From contig NZ_AZCX01000015.1 in the NCBI RefSeq assembly GCF_001433995.1, positions 1 to 38,296 of the forward strand: 38,296 bases of DNA. Reading direction: 5' to 3'. Below the pieces are notes generated by a model. That model ran no database searches. It was not told where the DNA came from and saw only the letters and a program-made list of their open reading frames with translations. A program made the translations under genes and the position numbers. This DNA comes from Secundilactobacillus kimchicus JCM 15530 (lineage in GTDB: Bacteria; Bacillota; Bacilli; Lactobacillales; Lactobacillaceae). This document shows positions 1-7,625 of the stretch, piece after piece (within the stretch, counting starts at the first letter, position 1; every line of letters starts with the position of its first letter).

Positions 1-31
1 TAGGCATTAAAAAATCAAAATTTTCCTTCAT
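1..31 (-). CDS. 5' end of a gene cut by the window edge
   Basis: Only the first ten codons are inside the window; they read MKENFDFLMP. The start is supported by an AGGAG ribosome binding site nine bases upstream (complement of 41-45) and by a good promoter further up (68-96). Ten residues are too few to assign a family. The gene is transcribed leftwards out of the window. Confidence 0.55.
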   Translation of the reverse strand, partial: MKENFDFLMP

Positions 32-67
32 TAGTAAACACTCCTCACTATTCCTTAAACCGCTTTC

Positions 68-96
68 AATATACCATTCACTTGAGTTTGTGTAAA
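68..96 (-). promoter_or_regulatory. sigma-A type promoter for the partial gene at the left edge
   Basis: On the minus strand a -35 TTTACA (91-96) is followed by a 17-bp spacer and a -10 TATATT (68-73). It points at the AGGAG site and ATG of the edge gene. The rest of 97-399 holds no gene I can support: the only open frames there have no convincing start site or family resemblance. Confidence 0.6.
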
Positions 97-399
97 TACT
101 TCACAATTTTAATAAGCAGTAACATCCTGTTAAATGCTTGCTAAATCAAGTATTTAACGTGGCTCAAAAAACTCTAAAAGCTTCTGTTCATCCGATTTTC
201 CCTAGATATCGGTGCCACGAATTTTAAATCCTGGCTTCCTAGCGCCAAAATCAACAGGGACATTTTAGACTGACTTGTGAAAACGATTATTTGCAAACGT
301 AAATCCATGCATTTCTTGCTGCCATCGGCTAGAATTAGGTGTTGGAGTAAATTAAAAAGCCAGCCTGATCGACTGACTTTCTTCAATAATTATGATAAA

Positions 400-759
400 T
401 TAGTAGGTCACTTGATCAAGCTTACCATTAATCACTTTTTTACCCAGAACCTCCGCTAGTTTTTCTAAGGCCGCTTCCCGGGTCGTGATTTGATCCATGT
501 CCCAAATGATCGCATCAATCTCGCCACCCGCAAAGTCAAACTTTTCGGTATAAATGTAGCGTTTGGCGTCAGCATCTAAGAAGTACCGGTCAACTTTTTT
601 CCCAAAGCCGACGGCCCATTCTAAGTCCTGCATTTCAGAAATTTCCTTGCGGGAGACATACCCCTGCTTGGCAATCAGGTCGGCAGCTTTCTTCACTAAT
701 GCGTCTGGAAAATCAAACGTTTTCTCCACTGCTTTAGGTTCTGCACTTTTTGTTGCCAT
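400..759 (-). CDS. hypothetical protein, 119 aa
   Basis: A small soluble protein of 119 residues, rich in Lys, Asp and Glu, with no signal peptide or membrane segment. The N-terminal 15 residues are a charged, probably flexible tail. The remainder alternates helix-like stretches (around FPDALVKKAADLIAK and TREAALEKLAEVLGK) with a central strand-like part containing YIYTEKFDF and AIIWDMDQI. The ATG is preceded by AGGAG about ten bases upstream. It stands alone, divergent from the CBS-domain protein at 922. I do not recognise a family; the compact alpha/beta look suggests a small cytoplasmic protein of unknown role. Confidence 0.75.
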   Translation of the reverse strand: MATKSAEPKAVEKTFDFPDALVKKAADLIAKQGYVSRKEISEMQDLEWAVGFGKKVDRYFLDADAKRYIYTEKFDFAGGEIDAIIWDMDQITTREAALEKLAEVLGKKVINGKLDQVTY

Positions 760-865
760 TCTTAAGATCTCCTAATTAATGGAATTGAATACAACTTAAT
801 AGTAGCACTAATGGTCTGAAAAGTTAAAATTGTCGTCAGGACTTAAAAAAGAAGCTTGCAAGCTG

Positions 866-871
866 TATAAT
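866..871 (+). promoter_or_regulatory. probable -10 box for the CNNM/CorC-type gene
   Basis: A perfect TATAAT lies about 50 bp before the start codon, next to the 12-bp palindrome AGCTTGCAAGCT (853-864). A weak -35 (TTAAAA, 844-849) sits 16 bp upstream of the -10. The palindrome inside the spacer could be an operator. Confidence 0.4.
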
Positions 872-921
872 TTGAGGTAGACTTCTTATACTAGGATTTT
901 TTTAGGATTTAATGAAATGAA

Positions 922-2337
922 ATGAGGAATGAATTTTTGGATAGTGGTCAGATAATAATTAATCTAATCGTTATTTTAATCACGTTCTTCTTTGCGGCAT
1001 TTTTCGTTGCCTGTGAGTTTGCCCTCGTGCAAGCCAGGCCCAGTGCCCTTGAAGAATTAATTGAAAATGGGGAAGGCTCTCAAAAGCGCCTCAAGCGTTC
1101 GCTTCACATGGTCAAAAATTTGAACGAATACCTGTCAACGACTCAGGTTGGGGTGTCCCTGGCTGGGATCATCCTTGGGTGGTTAGGAGAATCAACAATC
1201 TCGGCCATCTTAATGGACGTCATGAACGTGACCCATACCAATCCGGGTGGGGCAGCCGCTCACGCGATTGGTGCCGTTGTTGGTGTGATTTTACTAACGT
1301 ACTTAGAAGTGGTGTTTACCGAAATTGTTCCAAAGAACATTTCAATTGACATGCCCGTCAAAGTACTGCGTTACATCACATCTCCGCTGCACTACTGTCA
1401 CGTCTTGTTCTATCCGTTTGTTTGGTTACTCAACGTTTCAGCCAACGGTGTCGTCCGGATGTTAGGCCTGCCAGTAGCTAATGAAAGTGATGAGGTCTTC
1501 TCCCAAGCCGAAATTTTATCCCTTTCAAAAAATGCCGTCGAAGGCGGTGAATTGGAAAAAGACGATTACGTGTACATGCAACGCGCCTTTGAACTTAATG
1601 ATAAAGTCGCCAAAGATATCATGATTGACCGAACAGCCTTAATTGTGATTGATATCGAAACGACAGTTAAAGAGGCCATTAAGGTCTACCTCCAAGAAAA
1701 GTTTAGCCGCCTACCAGTTGTGGCGGACGGCGATAAGGATAAGATACTAGGTTACGTTTACAACTACGATCTCATCCGCCAACAACAAGTGAACCCGGAC
1801 ATCCGGGTTGATAAGTTATTGCGCAACATCTCCACGACCCCTGAATCAACACCCATCACTCAGGTCTTGCAACAAATGATCCGTAAGCGGACCCCAATCG
1901 TGGTCGTCGTGGATGAATACGGCGGAACGTCTGGAATTATCACCGACAAGGATATTTACGAAGAACTGTTCGGGACCGTTCGCGATGAAATTGATCCAAC
2001 GGTTAATGAAGACATCTTTAAGCAACCGAACGGCACCTATCAAGTCAGTGGTAAAATGACAACTTACGACTTCGAACGCTACTTTGACGTTGATATCAAG
2101 GAATTTGAAAAAGGCGAAACGGTCACGATTGCCGGATCAATTTTGGATAACCATCCTGATCTCCGTCAGGGCGAAGTGATCAAGATCGAAAACTTCGACT
2201 TTAAGGTCTTAGATTACGAAAATTCATTTGTTAACTGGTTCGAAGTGACTGTCCACGAACCAGTAGTCGAAACTGACGAGGACGAAGACGATAAATCACG
2301 TCGCGATCGCCATAAACGTGACGACGATAATCATTAA
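922..2337 (+). CDS. CNNM/CorC-family CBS-domain membrane protein (hemolysin C-like)
   Basis: A 471-aa integral membrane protein of the DUF21/CNNM transporter family, often annotated hemolysin or magnesium/cobalt efflux CorC. Residues about 10-200 form the DUF21 membrane domain (starts INLIVILITFFFAAFFVACEF, with the family-typical STTQVGVSLAGIILGWLGE). Residues about 225-355 are a CBS pair (DIMIDRTALIVID, FSRLPVV, PIVVVVDEYGGTSGIIT). Residues about 375-450 are the CorC/HlyC C-terminal domain. The tail is a highly charged Asp/Arg/Lys stretch. Family knowledge suggests divalent cation (Mg2+) efflux or homeostasis; the substrate cannot be read from sequence. The ATG at 922 has a poor ribosome binding site, while an in-frame TTG at 937 has GAGG eight bases upstream, so the true start may be 937. 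Confidence 0.9.
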   Translation: MRNEFLDSGQIIINLIVILITFFFAAFFVACEFALVQARPSALEELIENGEGSQKRLKRSLHMVKNLNEYLSTTQVGVSLAGIILGWLGESTISAILMDVMNVTHTNPGGAAAHAIGAVVGVILLTYLEVVFTEIVPKNISIDMPVKVLRYITSPLHYCHVLFYPFVWLLNVSANGVVRMLGLPVANESDEVFSQAEILSLSKNAVEGGELEKDDYVYMQRAFELNDKVAKDIMIDRTALIVIDIETTVKEAIKVYLQEKFSRLPVVADGDKDKILGYVYNYDLIRQQQVNPDIRVDKLLRNISTTPESTPITQVLQQMIRKRTPIVVVVDEYGGTSGIITDKDIYEELFGTVRDEIDPTVNEDIFKQPNGTYQVSGKMTTYDFERYFDVDIKEFEKGETVTIAGSILDNHPDLRQGEVIKIENFDFKVLDYENSFVNWFEVTVHEPVVETDEDEDDKSRRDRHKRDDDNH

Positions 2338-2353
2338 CAACTTATCTCAAAAA

Positions 2354-2398
2354 GGGTCTACTCGACAGCGGTTACCGCCGTTGAGTAGACCCTTTTTT
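2354..2398 (+). terminator. bidirectional intrinsic terminator
   Basis: GGGTCTACTC and GAGTAGACCC form the ends of a long stem, with six T after it on the plus strand and five A before it. It lies between the convergent CNNM/CorC-type gene and the TetR gene and can serve both. Confidence 0.85.
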
Positions 2399-2407
2399 GT
2401 CACCCTG

Positions 2408-2989
2408 TTATGAGAGATCCAAGCCCTCAGGTTTTAGGACGAATTCTTGCAACCGGTCACCAAACCGAATGACGGCATCATTCTTTCCGTGGCGTAACTG
2501 CCACATCAAGAACATGATGACGTTACTGGCATACAACTCACTCAAGTAATCCATCGGTAAGTTAGTCCGATCTGCCAAGCGAATTTTAGCAAAGTAGTCA
2601 GCGGCCGTTTTCTTCAAAATCTGCTTAAAATTCCGCTCTAAATCTGCCGTCTCCGTGTGTAGGTTAAATAGTAACAACAGGTTTTGCCGGTACTGGGTCA
2701 ATGCGACAATCAAGACCCGCACGGTATTGGACCCGATCTCCGGCGTTTGGATACTGAACCGCTGCTGGACGATATCTTGAAAAATGGTGGAGTAATCCCG
2801 CACGAGCGATTCCAGCAGATCGTATTTATCGTAATAGTGACTATAGAACGTGGAACGACCAACCTTTGCCCTTTGGCTGATGTCTTGGACCGTCAATTCG
2901 TTGAATGGTTTGGTCTTCAATAACTCGAAAAAGGCTTGTTCAATCTGAGTTCGCGTTCGCCGAATTCGTAAGTCTTCGTGATCTGCCAC
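2408..2989 (-). CDS. TetR/AcrR family transcriptional regulator
   Basis: A 193-aa TetR-family repressor. Residues about 8-55 are the DNA-binding domain: helix IRRTRTQIEQAFFELL, then the helix-turn-helix LTVQDISQRAKVGRSTFYSHYYDKYDLLESL, typical of the family. The C-terminal half (about 60-193) is a helical ligand and dimerisation domain of the type often paired with DhaS-like regulators. AGGGGAG lies just upstream of the ATG. It is divergent from the NrdI-like flavodoxin at 3143 with 153 bp between, containing a 6-bp inverted repeat (3011-3025) that is a natural operator candidate. The ligand is unknown. The likely target is itself and the adjacent flavodoxin gene. Confidence 0.9.
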   Translation of the reverse strand: MADHEDLRIRRTRTQIEQAFFELLKTKPFNELTVQDISQRAKVGRSTFYSHYYDKYDLLESLVRDYSTIFQDIVQQRFSIQTPEIGSNTVRVLIVALTQYRQNLLLLFNLHTETADLERNFKQILKKTAADYFAKIRLADRTNLPMDYLSELYASNVIMFLMWQLRHGKNDAVIRFGDRLQEFVLKPEGLDLS

Positions 2990-3010
2990 GTTGTCACACT
3001 CCCCTTAAAA

Positions 3011-3025
3011 ACAATTCCAAATTGT
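3011..3025. promoter_or_regulatory. candidate TetR operator
   Basis: ACAATT-CCA-AATTGT is a perfect 6-bp dyad with a 3-bp centre, located just upstream of the TetR gene in the divergent intergenic region. Its role is inferred from position and symmetry only. Confidence 0.4.
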
Positions 3026-3078
3026 CACTATTTTAGCGTACAATGGTAATGCTACACGAGCTTTGCAATCAAAATTAA

Positions 3079-3107
3079 TTCAAAATTAAAGCAATTCCAA
3101 CTATAAT
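3079..3107 (+). promoter_or_regulatory. promoter for the NrdI-like gene
   Basis: A TTCAAA -35 (3079-3084), 17-bp spacer and perfect TATAAT -10 (3102-3107) stand 35 bp before the start codon at 3143. Confidence 0.6.
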
Positions 3108-3142
3108 AAAAAGACTGATTCAATCTATCGGAGGTCTCAAAA

Positions 3143-3613
3143 ATGGAAAATATGCGCATTTTATTTATTTCAATCGAAGGCAACACCCGGTACTTCGTTA
3201 ATAAGCTGACAGCCTACGCCGCCGGTCAGCATGACAAGAACAAGGGATTACCCACCATCAGTGCCACAGAAATCTCTGAACAAACTGATTTTACAGATGA
3301 GGTTGACCCTTACTTCTGCTTTGTTCCCACTTACCTCGACGGTGGAAACGGTATTGATAGTGGGGTAAAGGAACTCATGACCAACGTCATGGGCGAATAC
3401 ATTGCCTTTCACAACAACGCCCGCAAGTTGATGGGCGTTGTCGGCAGCGGTAACCGGAACTTCAACGAGCAGTATTGTCTGACCGCTAAGCGCTACGGTA
3501 AGCTTTACGATGCCCCGTTTGTCGCCGATTTCGAACTCCGAGGAACAGCAGCCGACGAGATTCGGGTGTATCGGCAGTTAGTCGAAGCCATGCAGCTCTA
3601 TGAGGCTAAGTGA
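3143..3613 (+). CDS. nrdI: NrdI-like flavodoxin
   Basis: A 156-aa protein of the NrdI flavodoxin-like family. NrdI delivers oxidant to the manganese cofactor of class Ib ribonucleotide reductase. The family pattern is visible: an N-terminal strand plus FMN phosphate loop (ILFISIEGNTRYFV, about residues 5-18), a middle loop with FVPTYLDGGNG (about 60-70), and a C-terminal GVVGSGNRNFNEQYC (about 98-112), matching the NrdI G-N-R-N-F motif. GGAGG lies eight bases before the ATG; an in-frame ATG at codon 4 is possible. Unlike classical nrdHIEF operons there is no nrdE or nrdF beside it. It stands alone, divergent from a TetR regulator. The 3' end overlaps the convergent DUF421 gene by 16 bp. Confidence 0.85.
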   Translation: MENMRILFISIEGNTRYFVNKLTAYAAGQHDKNKGLPTISATEISEQTDFTDEVDPYFCFVPTYLDGGNGIDSGVKELMTNVMGEYIAFHNNARKLMGVVGSGNRNFNEQYCLTAKRYGKLYDAPFVADFELRGTAADEIRVYRQLVEAMQLYEAK

Positions 3614-4245
3614 TCCGGATACCCAGAAATCACAAGTTGATTGTTTCTGAATTCTGCTAAATACACGTCTTTGATTGATGAGACCCCCTGCCGGCGTAGG
3701 TTTTCCTCCAGCCAAGGGAGGTCTTTTTCCATCAGTTCCAACACATCAAGGTCGACGGTGCCATCCGTGATGACCGGAAATTTCACGTTTGTATCCCCGT
3801 AGTTAACAACGGTCAATTGACCACTCGGTTCCAGAATCGCCCGCTTGACAGCACTCGCATCAACCACCCCTGCCATGCGTAACTTCAGCGTCACGTCCTT
3901 TGCAGATAGGTTTGCTCGTAGACAGTTTTCAACCAGTATCTCACCATTACGAATAATTACCACTGGTTCACCGTTCAAGAACTTTTGAATAAATTGGACG
4001 TGGATGGTCAAGTACCGCATCACCAAAATAAGTAGCGACCAGAGTAGTAGGATAATCACGAACTTAATCAGCGTGATGTCTGGGTTATATAAGACCCCAC
4101 CCACGATGCCCCCAAGGACGTAGTTTTGAATCTGGTCCATGGGAGACGTTGGGGCTAAATTTCCCTTTCCCATGAGATTAATGAGCACGGTAATGAATAA
4201 AAAGCCCACGATTAATTTGATAAAGACGTCACTGTATCCTAGCAT
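3598..4245 (-). CDS. DUF421 membrane protein (YetF/YcaP type)
   Basis: A 215-aa protein with three N-terminal membrane helices (about residues 5-25, 40-55 and 58-80, including IKFVIILLLWSLLILVM) and a soluble C-terminal domain holding the family-typical GEPVVIIRNGEIL and LRMAGVVDASAVKRAILEPSGQLTVV segments. DUF421 proteins are widespread in Firmicutes; a role in spore or envelope stress has been suggested for Bacillus homologues, but the molecular function is unknown. Its ATG overlaps the stop codon of the DUF3290 gene by one base (TAATG), so the two are translationally coupled. The DUF3290-DUF421 pair is common in lactobacilli, which supports a two-protein membrane complex. Confidence 0.88.
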   Translation of the reverse strand: MLGYSDVFIKLIVGFLFITVLINLMGKGNLAPTSPMDQIQNYVLGGIVGGVLYNPDITLIKFVIILLLWSLLILVMRYLTIHVQFIQKFLNGEPVVIIRNGEILVENCLRANLSAKDVTLKLRMAGVVDASAVKRAILEPSGQLTVVNYGDTNVKFPVITDGTVDLDVLELMEKDLPWLEENLRRQGVSSIKDVYLAEFRNNQLVISGYPDHLAS

Positions 4246-4706
4246 TACGATTCCCCCACAACGTTCATTTTATTTCGATTGAGTTGGACCTGAATCTTCT
4301 CGGTAATGAATCCGGATTGGTCGCTATTAAAGATCACCCGGTAATACTGGCCGCTCTTAATATCACGGACCAGCATCCCGTCCGTCGCCGTCGTTGAGTC
4401 CGATTGCAAATGACTGGCCTTGACGTGGTTTTGACTCGCCACTTCACGTAGGACGCCAACCACGGCCGTACTCTGATTTTTAGAATCCTTCAAAAACGAG
4501 TAATCCTGGTATTGAAACCCAATCATCAGCAGACTCCCGATTAGGAAAATAACCGCTAGATCTCGGTATTTCACCGACGATCGGTGCCGGTAGTACAGAA
4601 ATAACACGACCACAGCTGCAATAAGTAGCACGCTGAGGCCCGCAATCCGGAGATAAGTCCCCGAGTAGTTTTGATTACTGAGGTACTTATAAGTATAAAA
4701 TGTCAT
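4245..4706 (-). CDS. DUF3290 membrane protein
   Basis: A 153-aa protein with two membrane helices (about residues 20-40 and 48-67, AVVVLFLYYRHR and LAVIFLIGSLLMIGF) followed by an extracytoplasmic or cytoplasmic domain ending in a strand-rich QYYRVIFNSDQSG region. This matches DUF3290, which regularly precedes DUF421 genes. The start MTFYTYKYL at 4706 is chosen over an upstream ATG because a GGGAG ribosome binding site lies directly before it. It is first in a two-gene unit, divergent from nfrA with only 44 bp between. The biochemical function is unknown. Confidence 0.82.
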   Translation of the reverse strand: MTFYTYKYLSNQNYSGTYLRIAGLSVLLIAAVVVLFLYYRHRSSVKYRDLAVIFLIGSLLMIGFQYQDYSFLKDSKNQSTAVVGVLREVASQNHVKASHLQSDSTTATDGMLVRDIKSGQYYRVIFNSDQSGFITEKIQVQLNRNKMNVVGES

Positions 4707-4750
4707 CTTGCTCCCTCTTCTCCCACACATCATTGAAAGGATGAATTATT

Positions 4751-5500
4751 TTGGATAACTCTATTTTGCCACAACTTTTCAATCACCGCAGTATTCGCCA
4801 ATTCACAACTGAGCCGTTGACGGCTGACGAGGTCACGACCCTCGTCAAAGCTGCCCAGCACGCACCAACCAGCACCTTTTCTCAACAATACAGCCTTTTA
4901 AGCATTACCGATCCAACGCTTAAGCATGCAATCGGTGACATCACTGGCCACCATTGGTTAGAAAGCGCTGGTCACTACTTCATTGTGATTGCAGATCAGT
5001 ATCGAAATCGCCAACTTGCTCAGCAAGCTGGCGTCGATCCGGCCATTCTTCACAGTACCGACAAGTTTTTAGCAAGTGTCTTTGATGCGGCCATTGCGAC
5101 CGAAAACATTGTTATTGCTGGCGAAAGCATGGGATTAGGCAGCACTATCATGGGAAGTATCCTAAACGACGCTGGCCGCCTAATTGAGCTATTGCACCTG
5201 CCCGAACTGACTTTTCCACTTTTAGGCATTGCCATTGGGCATCCCGAGCACACGCCCGACTTAAAGCCGCGATTACCCGAACCACTGGTTCACTTCACCA
5301 ATCAGTATCAGCTTCCAGAGAACTTCGATAATCAGCTGATCGACTACGATGCACAACTCGCCGCTTACTACCAAAACCGGGATAGCCACCGCCGAACCGA
5401 AACATTTAGCCACCACATCACTGCGGAATTGTCACGAGATCCAAAAGTCCGCGCGGAACTGGCCACGTTGATTGGCCAGCAGGGATTTAAATTGGCTTAA
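4751..5500 (+). CDS. nfrA: NADPH-dependent nitro/flavin oxidoreductase (NfrA type)
   Basis: A 249-aa member of the nitroreductase (FMN-binding) superfamily, NfrA/SsuE-like branch. The N-terminal HRSIRQFTTEPL (about residues 12-23) carries the FMN-contacting Arg residues of the family. AAQHAPTSTFSQQYSLLSI follows, then the GLGSTIMGSI FMN-phosphate region (around 128) and LLGIAIGHPEHTPDLKPRLP (about 160-180), the classic G-hP substrate loop. These enzymes reduce FMN, quinones or nitro compounds with NADPH. Translation should start at TTG 4751: AAGGA stands about ten bases upstream and the nearby ATG at 4741 is out of frame. It is a single gene followed by a strong terminator. Confidence 0.9.
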   Translation: MDNSILPQLFNHRSIRQFTTEPLTADEVTTLVKAAQHAPTSTFSQQYSLLSITDPTLKHAIGDITGHHWLESAGHYFIVIADQYRNRQLAQQAGVDPAILHSTDKFLASVFDAAIATENIVIAGESMGLGSTIMGSILNDAGRLIELLHLPELTFPLLGIAIGHPEHTPDLKPRLPEPLVHFTNQYQLPENFDNQLIDYDAQLAAYYQNRDSHRRTETFSHHITAELSRDPKVRAELATLIGQQGFKLA

Positions 5501-5608
5501 GGAGTGGCTGACATTAAAATCAAAAAGCGACAGGTCTAATAAGTCTACTTTAACAAGTATTTTCTTGGGTGGACTAGTACCAAAGCTCATGTTTCAGTCG
5601 TATTGTCC

Positions 5609-5649
5609 AAAAAAAACCGATTCCGACAAGCTTGTCGGAATCGGTTTTT
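5609..5649. terminator. bidirectional intrinsic terminator
   Basis: A perfect 12-bp stem (CCGATTCCGACA at 5617-5628 with TGTCGGAATCGG at 5633-5644), flanked by eight A and five T. It ends nfrA and may also end the minus-strand flavodoxin/MFS unit. A run of eight or more G (from 5649) follows. Confidence 0.85.
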
Positions 5650-5700
5650 GGGGGGGGATGTCCTGAAACCTCCCGAGTTTTATCACAAGCTCATTTCAAT

Positions 5701-6462
5701 TCACCGTCTACGATGCTTCACGACCGTAAAGAAATGCAAAATAGCGGCCAACAAGACGTAGAAGATGAAGACAAACGACGCATAGTGAAGCCAGAATCCG
5801 GTTGTCGGCGTTAAATGGAAGACCACTTGAATGCCCATGGTCAATAAAGCCATCAGAGCAACCATAAAAAAGAGCTGAATATAGCGTTTCATTGTCGAAT
5901 CATCCTTTTTGATCTTAGTATTAAGCCGATTGCCCCACTTTTGACATTCGCGGGCCTTGGCTTCCGGTAGCGCCTCAAGCCCCCAGGTATTAGTCAACAC
6001 CAACTCGTGAATCTTAATGACCCCAGCAGCAGACATGACCTTGTCAATCGTTCGAAAGGCTTGATCAGTCACCCCAGTGACCCAGTTTTCAATCGGGCTA
6101 GCGTAACAGTTCGTCAGGCTAAGATAGTGCTTATCCTTAAACCGATCCGGGTGTGTGCCACCCTCGTGGTCAAACCGGACTAGCCGTTGACGCATACAGT
6201 CAAAAAAGTTCTTCATTTCGCCTGATAACGCGCCCCAATACGTCGGTGCCGCAATGACCCAAATATCGCTGGCCAGCATTTTAGCTTCCAACTCATCGAG
6301 CACCGGATCGCGCTGGTCACGGGTATCCGGCTTAAAGTTGTAATCTTCTAAGTAAATCGTTTCCGTTTCATTTGGTGCTTTCACGCCGCCTAGCACCGCA
6401 TCCAACATCATGGCCGTTGCGCCATCGTTTCGGTGGGCGCCAAGTATGCCGAGGATTTTCAT
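5701..6462 (-). CDS. NAD(P)H-dependent FMN reductase with a C-terminal membrane tail
   Basis: A 253-aa protein. Residues 1-185 are a flavodoxin-like NADPH-dependent FMN reductase: MKILGILGAHRNDGAT at the N terminus is the FMN phosphate loop, IWVIAAPTYWGALSGEMKNFFDC (around 75-97) is the family FMN isoalloxazine motif. Residues about 190-253 add two membrane helices (IQLFFMVALMALLTMGIQVV and LHYASFVFIFYVLLAAIL) and a basic tail, which would tether the flavin domain to the membrane. The ATG at 6462 follows GGGAGG and overlaps the stop codon of the upstream MFS gene (ATGA), so it is co-translated with it. Possible roles are quinone or drug reduction coupled to the exporter; this is inference. 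Confidence 0.85.
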   Translation of the reverse strand: MKILGILGAHRNDGATAMMLDAVLGGVKAPNETETIYLEDYNFKPDTRDQRDPVLDELEAKMLASDIWVIAAPTYWGALSGEMKNFFDCMRQRLVRFDHEGGTHPDRFKDKHYLSLTNCYASPIENWVTGVTDQAFRTIDKVMSAAGVIKIHELVLTNTWGLEALPEAKARECQKWGNRLNTKIKKDDSTMKRYIQLFFMVALMALLTMGIQVVFHLTPTTGFWLHYASFVFIFYVLLAAILHFFTVVKHRRR

Positions 6463-7625
6463 GCTGAAGTCCTCCCACTCTTTAAGTAATGTCCTATTGT
6501 CCATGCTACCATAAGTACCATGGCAATGGTAATCGTTAAAAAGAGTGACTGGTAACTGAAGTAATCAATCATGAGACCTCCAAACAACGGTCCCACGGCC
6601 CGGCCGAGCGAGATAGAGATGTTGTAAAGCCCCTGAAACTCACCCTTGGGTGCATCTAACGATAAACTGTCGACCCAAGCAGGGAGGCCCGGGAACCCGA
6701 TCATTTCGCCAATGGTCAGCACGATCATAATGACCACAAAGGTCCAGTACTGACTGGCAAATGTCAGGAGGAAAAAGGAGCTCGCGAATAATAGCGTCCC
6801 GCCTGCAATCTGCCCTGGCAATGACCGATGGGCAAACAGTCGGTTCATGATGGGCTGACCAATCACAATCATGAGTCCGTTCAACGTCCAGAGTAGGCTG
6901 TAGTCGTGAAAGGCAATGTGCAGATTCGTCATATGAACGGATAGCACACTTTCCCACAGCGAATAGCTCGCGTAAATGGTGAAGACCATCCCACACAAAA
7001 TCCAGATCTGATGCAGGTTAGGCTTTGCCAGATGGTATTTCTGCCGATCACTACGCTTCACAACTGGCAGGTCAATGCGAAATTCCGTGACCATAATGAG
7101 GAACAGCGCCACGTAACACGCCGTCGTCACAACAAACACGACCGTGATGCCAAGGGCTAACAGATACCCCACCAAAAGGGTTCCAATCACCACGCCGACA
7201 TTTAAGGCAATGTATAGCGCATTGAACACCTGACGGGTCGTATGGTGCTTAATGGTCGCACCAAACGAATTACTAACGGTAAGGCTAATCCCGTCGCCAA
7301 ACCCAACAACGACCAGGAGAATCCCAAACATCGGCCAACCATGGCTAAAAATAAGGGCAATCATCGCTGTCAGCGAGAGGCCCGCGCCCAACAACCCCGT
7401 CTTATAAGGGGACCAGTGGTCAAAGAGCCGACCACCAACGTAGTTCCCCACCATCATCATCAATGACATGATGAGCAAGGTCATTCCAGCGGTGGTTAGT
7501 GATTTATGAAGCATTTTATTCATGTAAATCGTGGTCAGTGGCCACATAAAAGCGGCCCCGGCGTTCAGCAGTAAGGTCGCTAAAAACAACATGGGGAGCC
7601 GGATTTCATGACGGACTTTAATCAT
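6459..7625 (-). CDS. MFS transporter, drug-efflux type
   Basis: A 388-aa major facilitator protein with twelve predicted helices. The loop after helix 2 has GGRLFDHWSPYKTGLLGAG, a version of the MFS motif A (G-x-L-x-D-r-x-G). The second half contains GFPGLPAWVDSLS and GLYNISISLGRAVGPLFGG, typical of multidrug/DHA1-like transporters. The start at 7625 (MIKVRHEI) is preferred because GAGG lies six bases upstream and the gene overlaps the dehydrogenase stop codon by eight bases. It is the middle gene of a dehydrogenase-MFS-flavodoxin unit; such units usually deal with reactive or toxic small molecules. The substrate is unknown. Confidence 0.88.
   Translation of the reverse strand: MIKVRHEIRLPMLFLATLLLNAGAAFMWPLTTIYMNKMLHKSLTTAGMTLLIMSLMMMVGNYVGGRLFDHWSPYKTGLLGAGLSLTAMIALIFSHGWPMFGILLVVVGFGDGISLTVSNSFGATIKHHTTRQVFNALYIALNVGVVIGTLLVGYLLALGITVVFVVTTACYVALFLIMVTEFRIDLPVVKRSDRQKYHLAKPNLHQIWILCGMVFTIYASYSLWESVLSVHMTNLHIAFHDYSLLWTLNGLMIVIGQPIMNRLFAHRSLPGQIAGGTLLFASSFFLLTFASQYWTFVVIMIVLTIGEMIGFPGLPAWVDSLSLDAPKGEFQGLYNISISLGRAVGPLFGGLMIDYFSYQSLFLTITIAMVLMVAWTIGHYLKSGRTSA

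Noticed and set aside
174-386. 70-codon minus-strand frame near the left edge
   Set aside because: No ribosome binding site, low-complexity composition and no family resemblance; left as intergenic.
2408-3613. Complete nrd operon
   Set aside because: Only nrdI is present; no nrdE, nrdF or nrdH lies nearby.
5649-5657. G-run as a phase-variation switch
   Set aside because: The G run is intergenic, directly after a terminator, and touches no gene or promoter I can support.
5472-5814. Open frames across the nfrA terminator
   Set aside because: They cross a strong terminator and a G run, and have no ribosome binding site.
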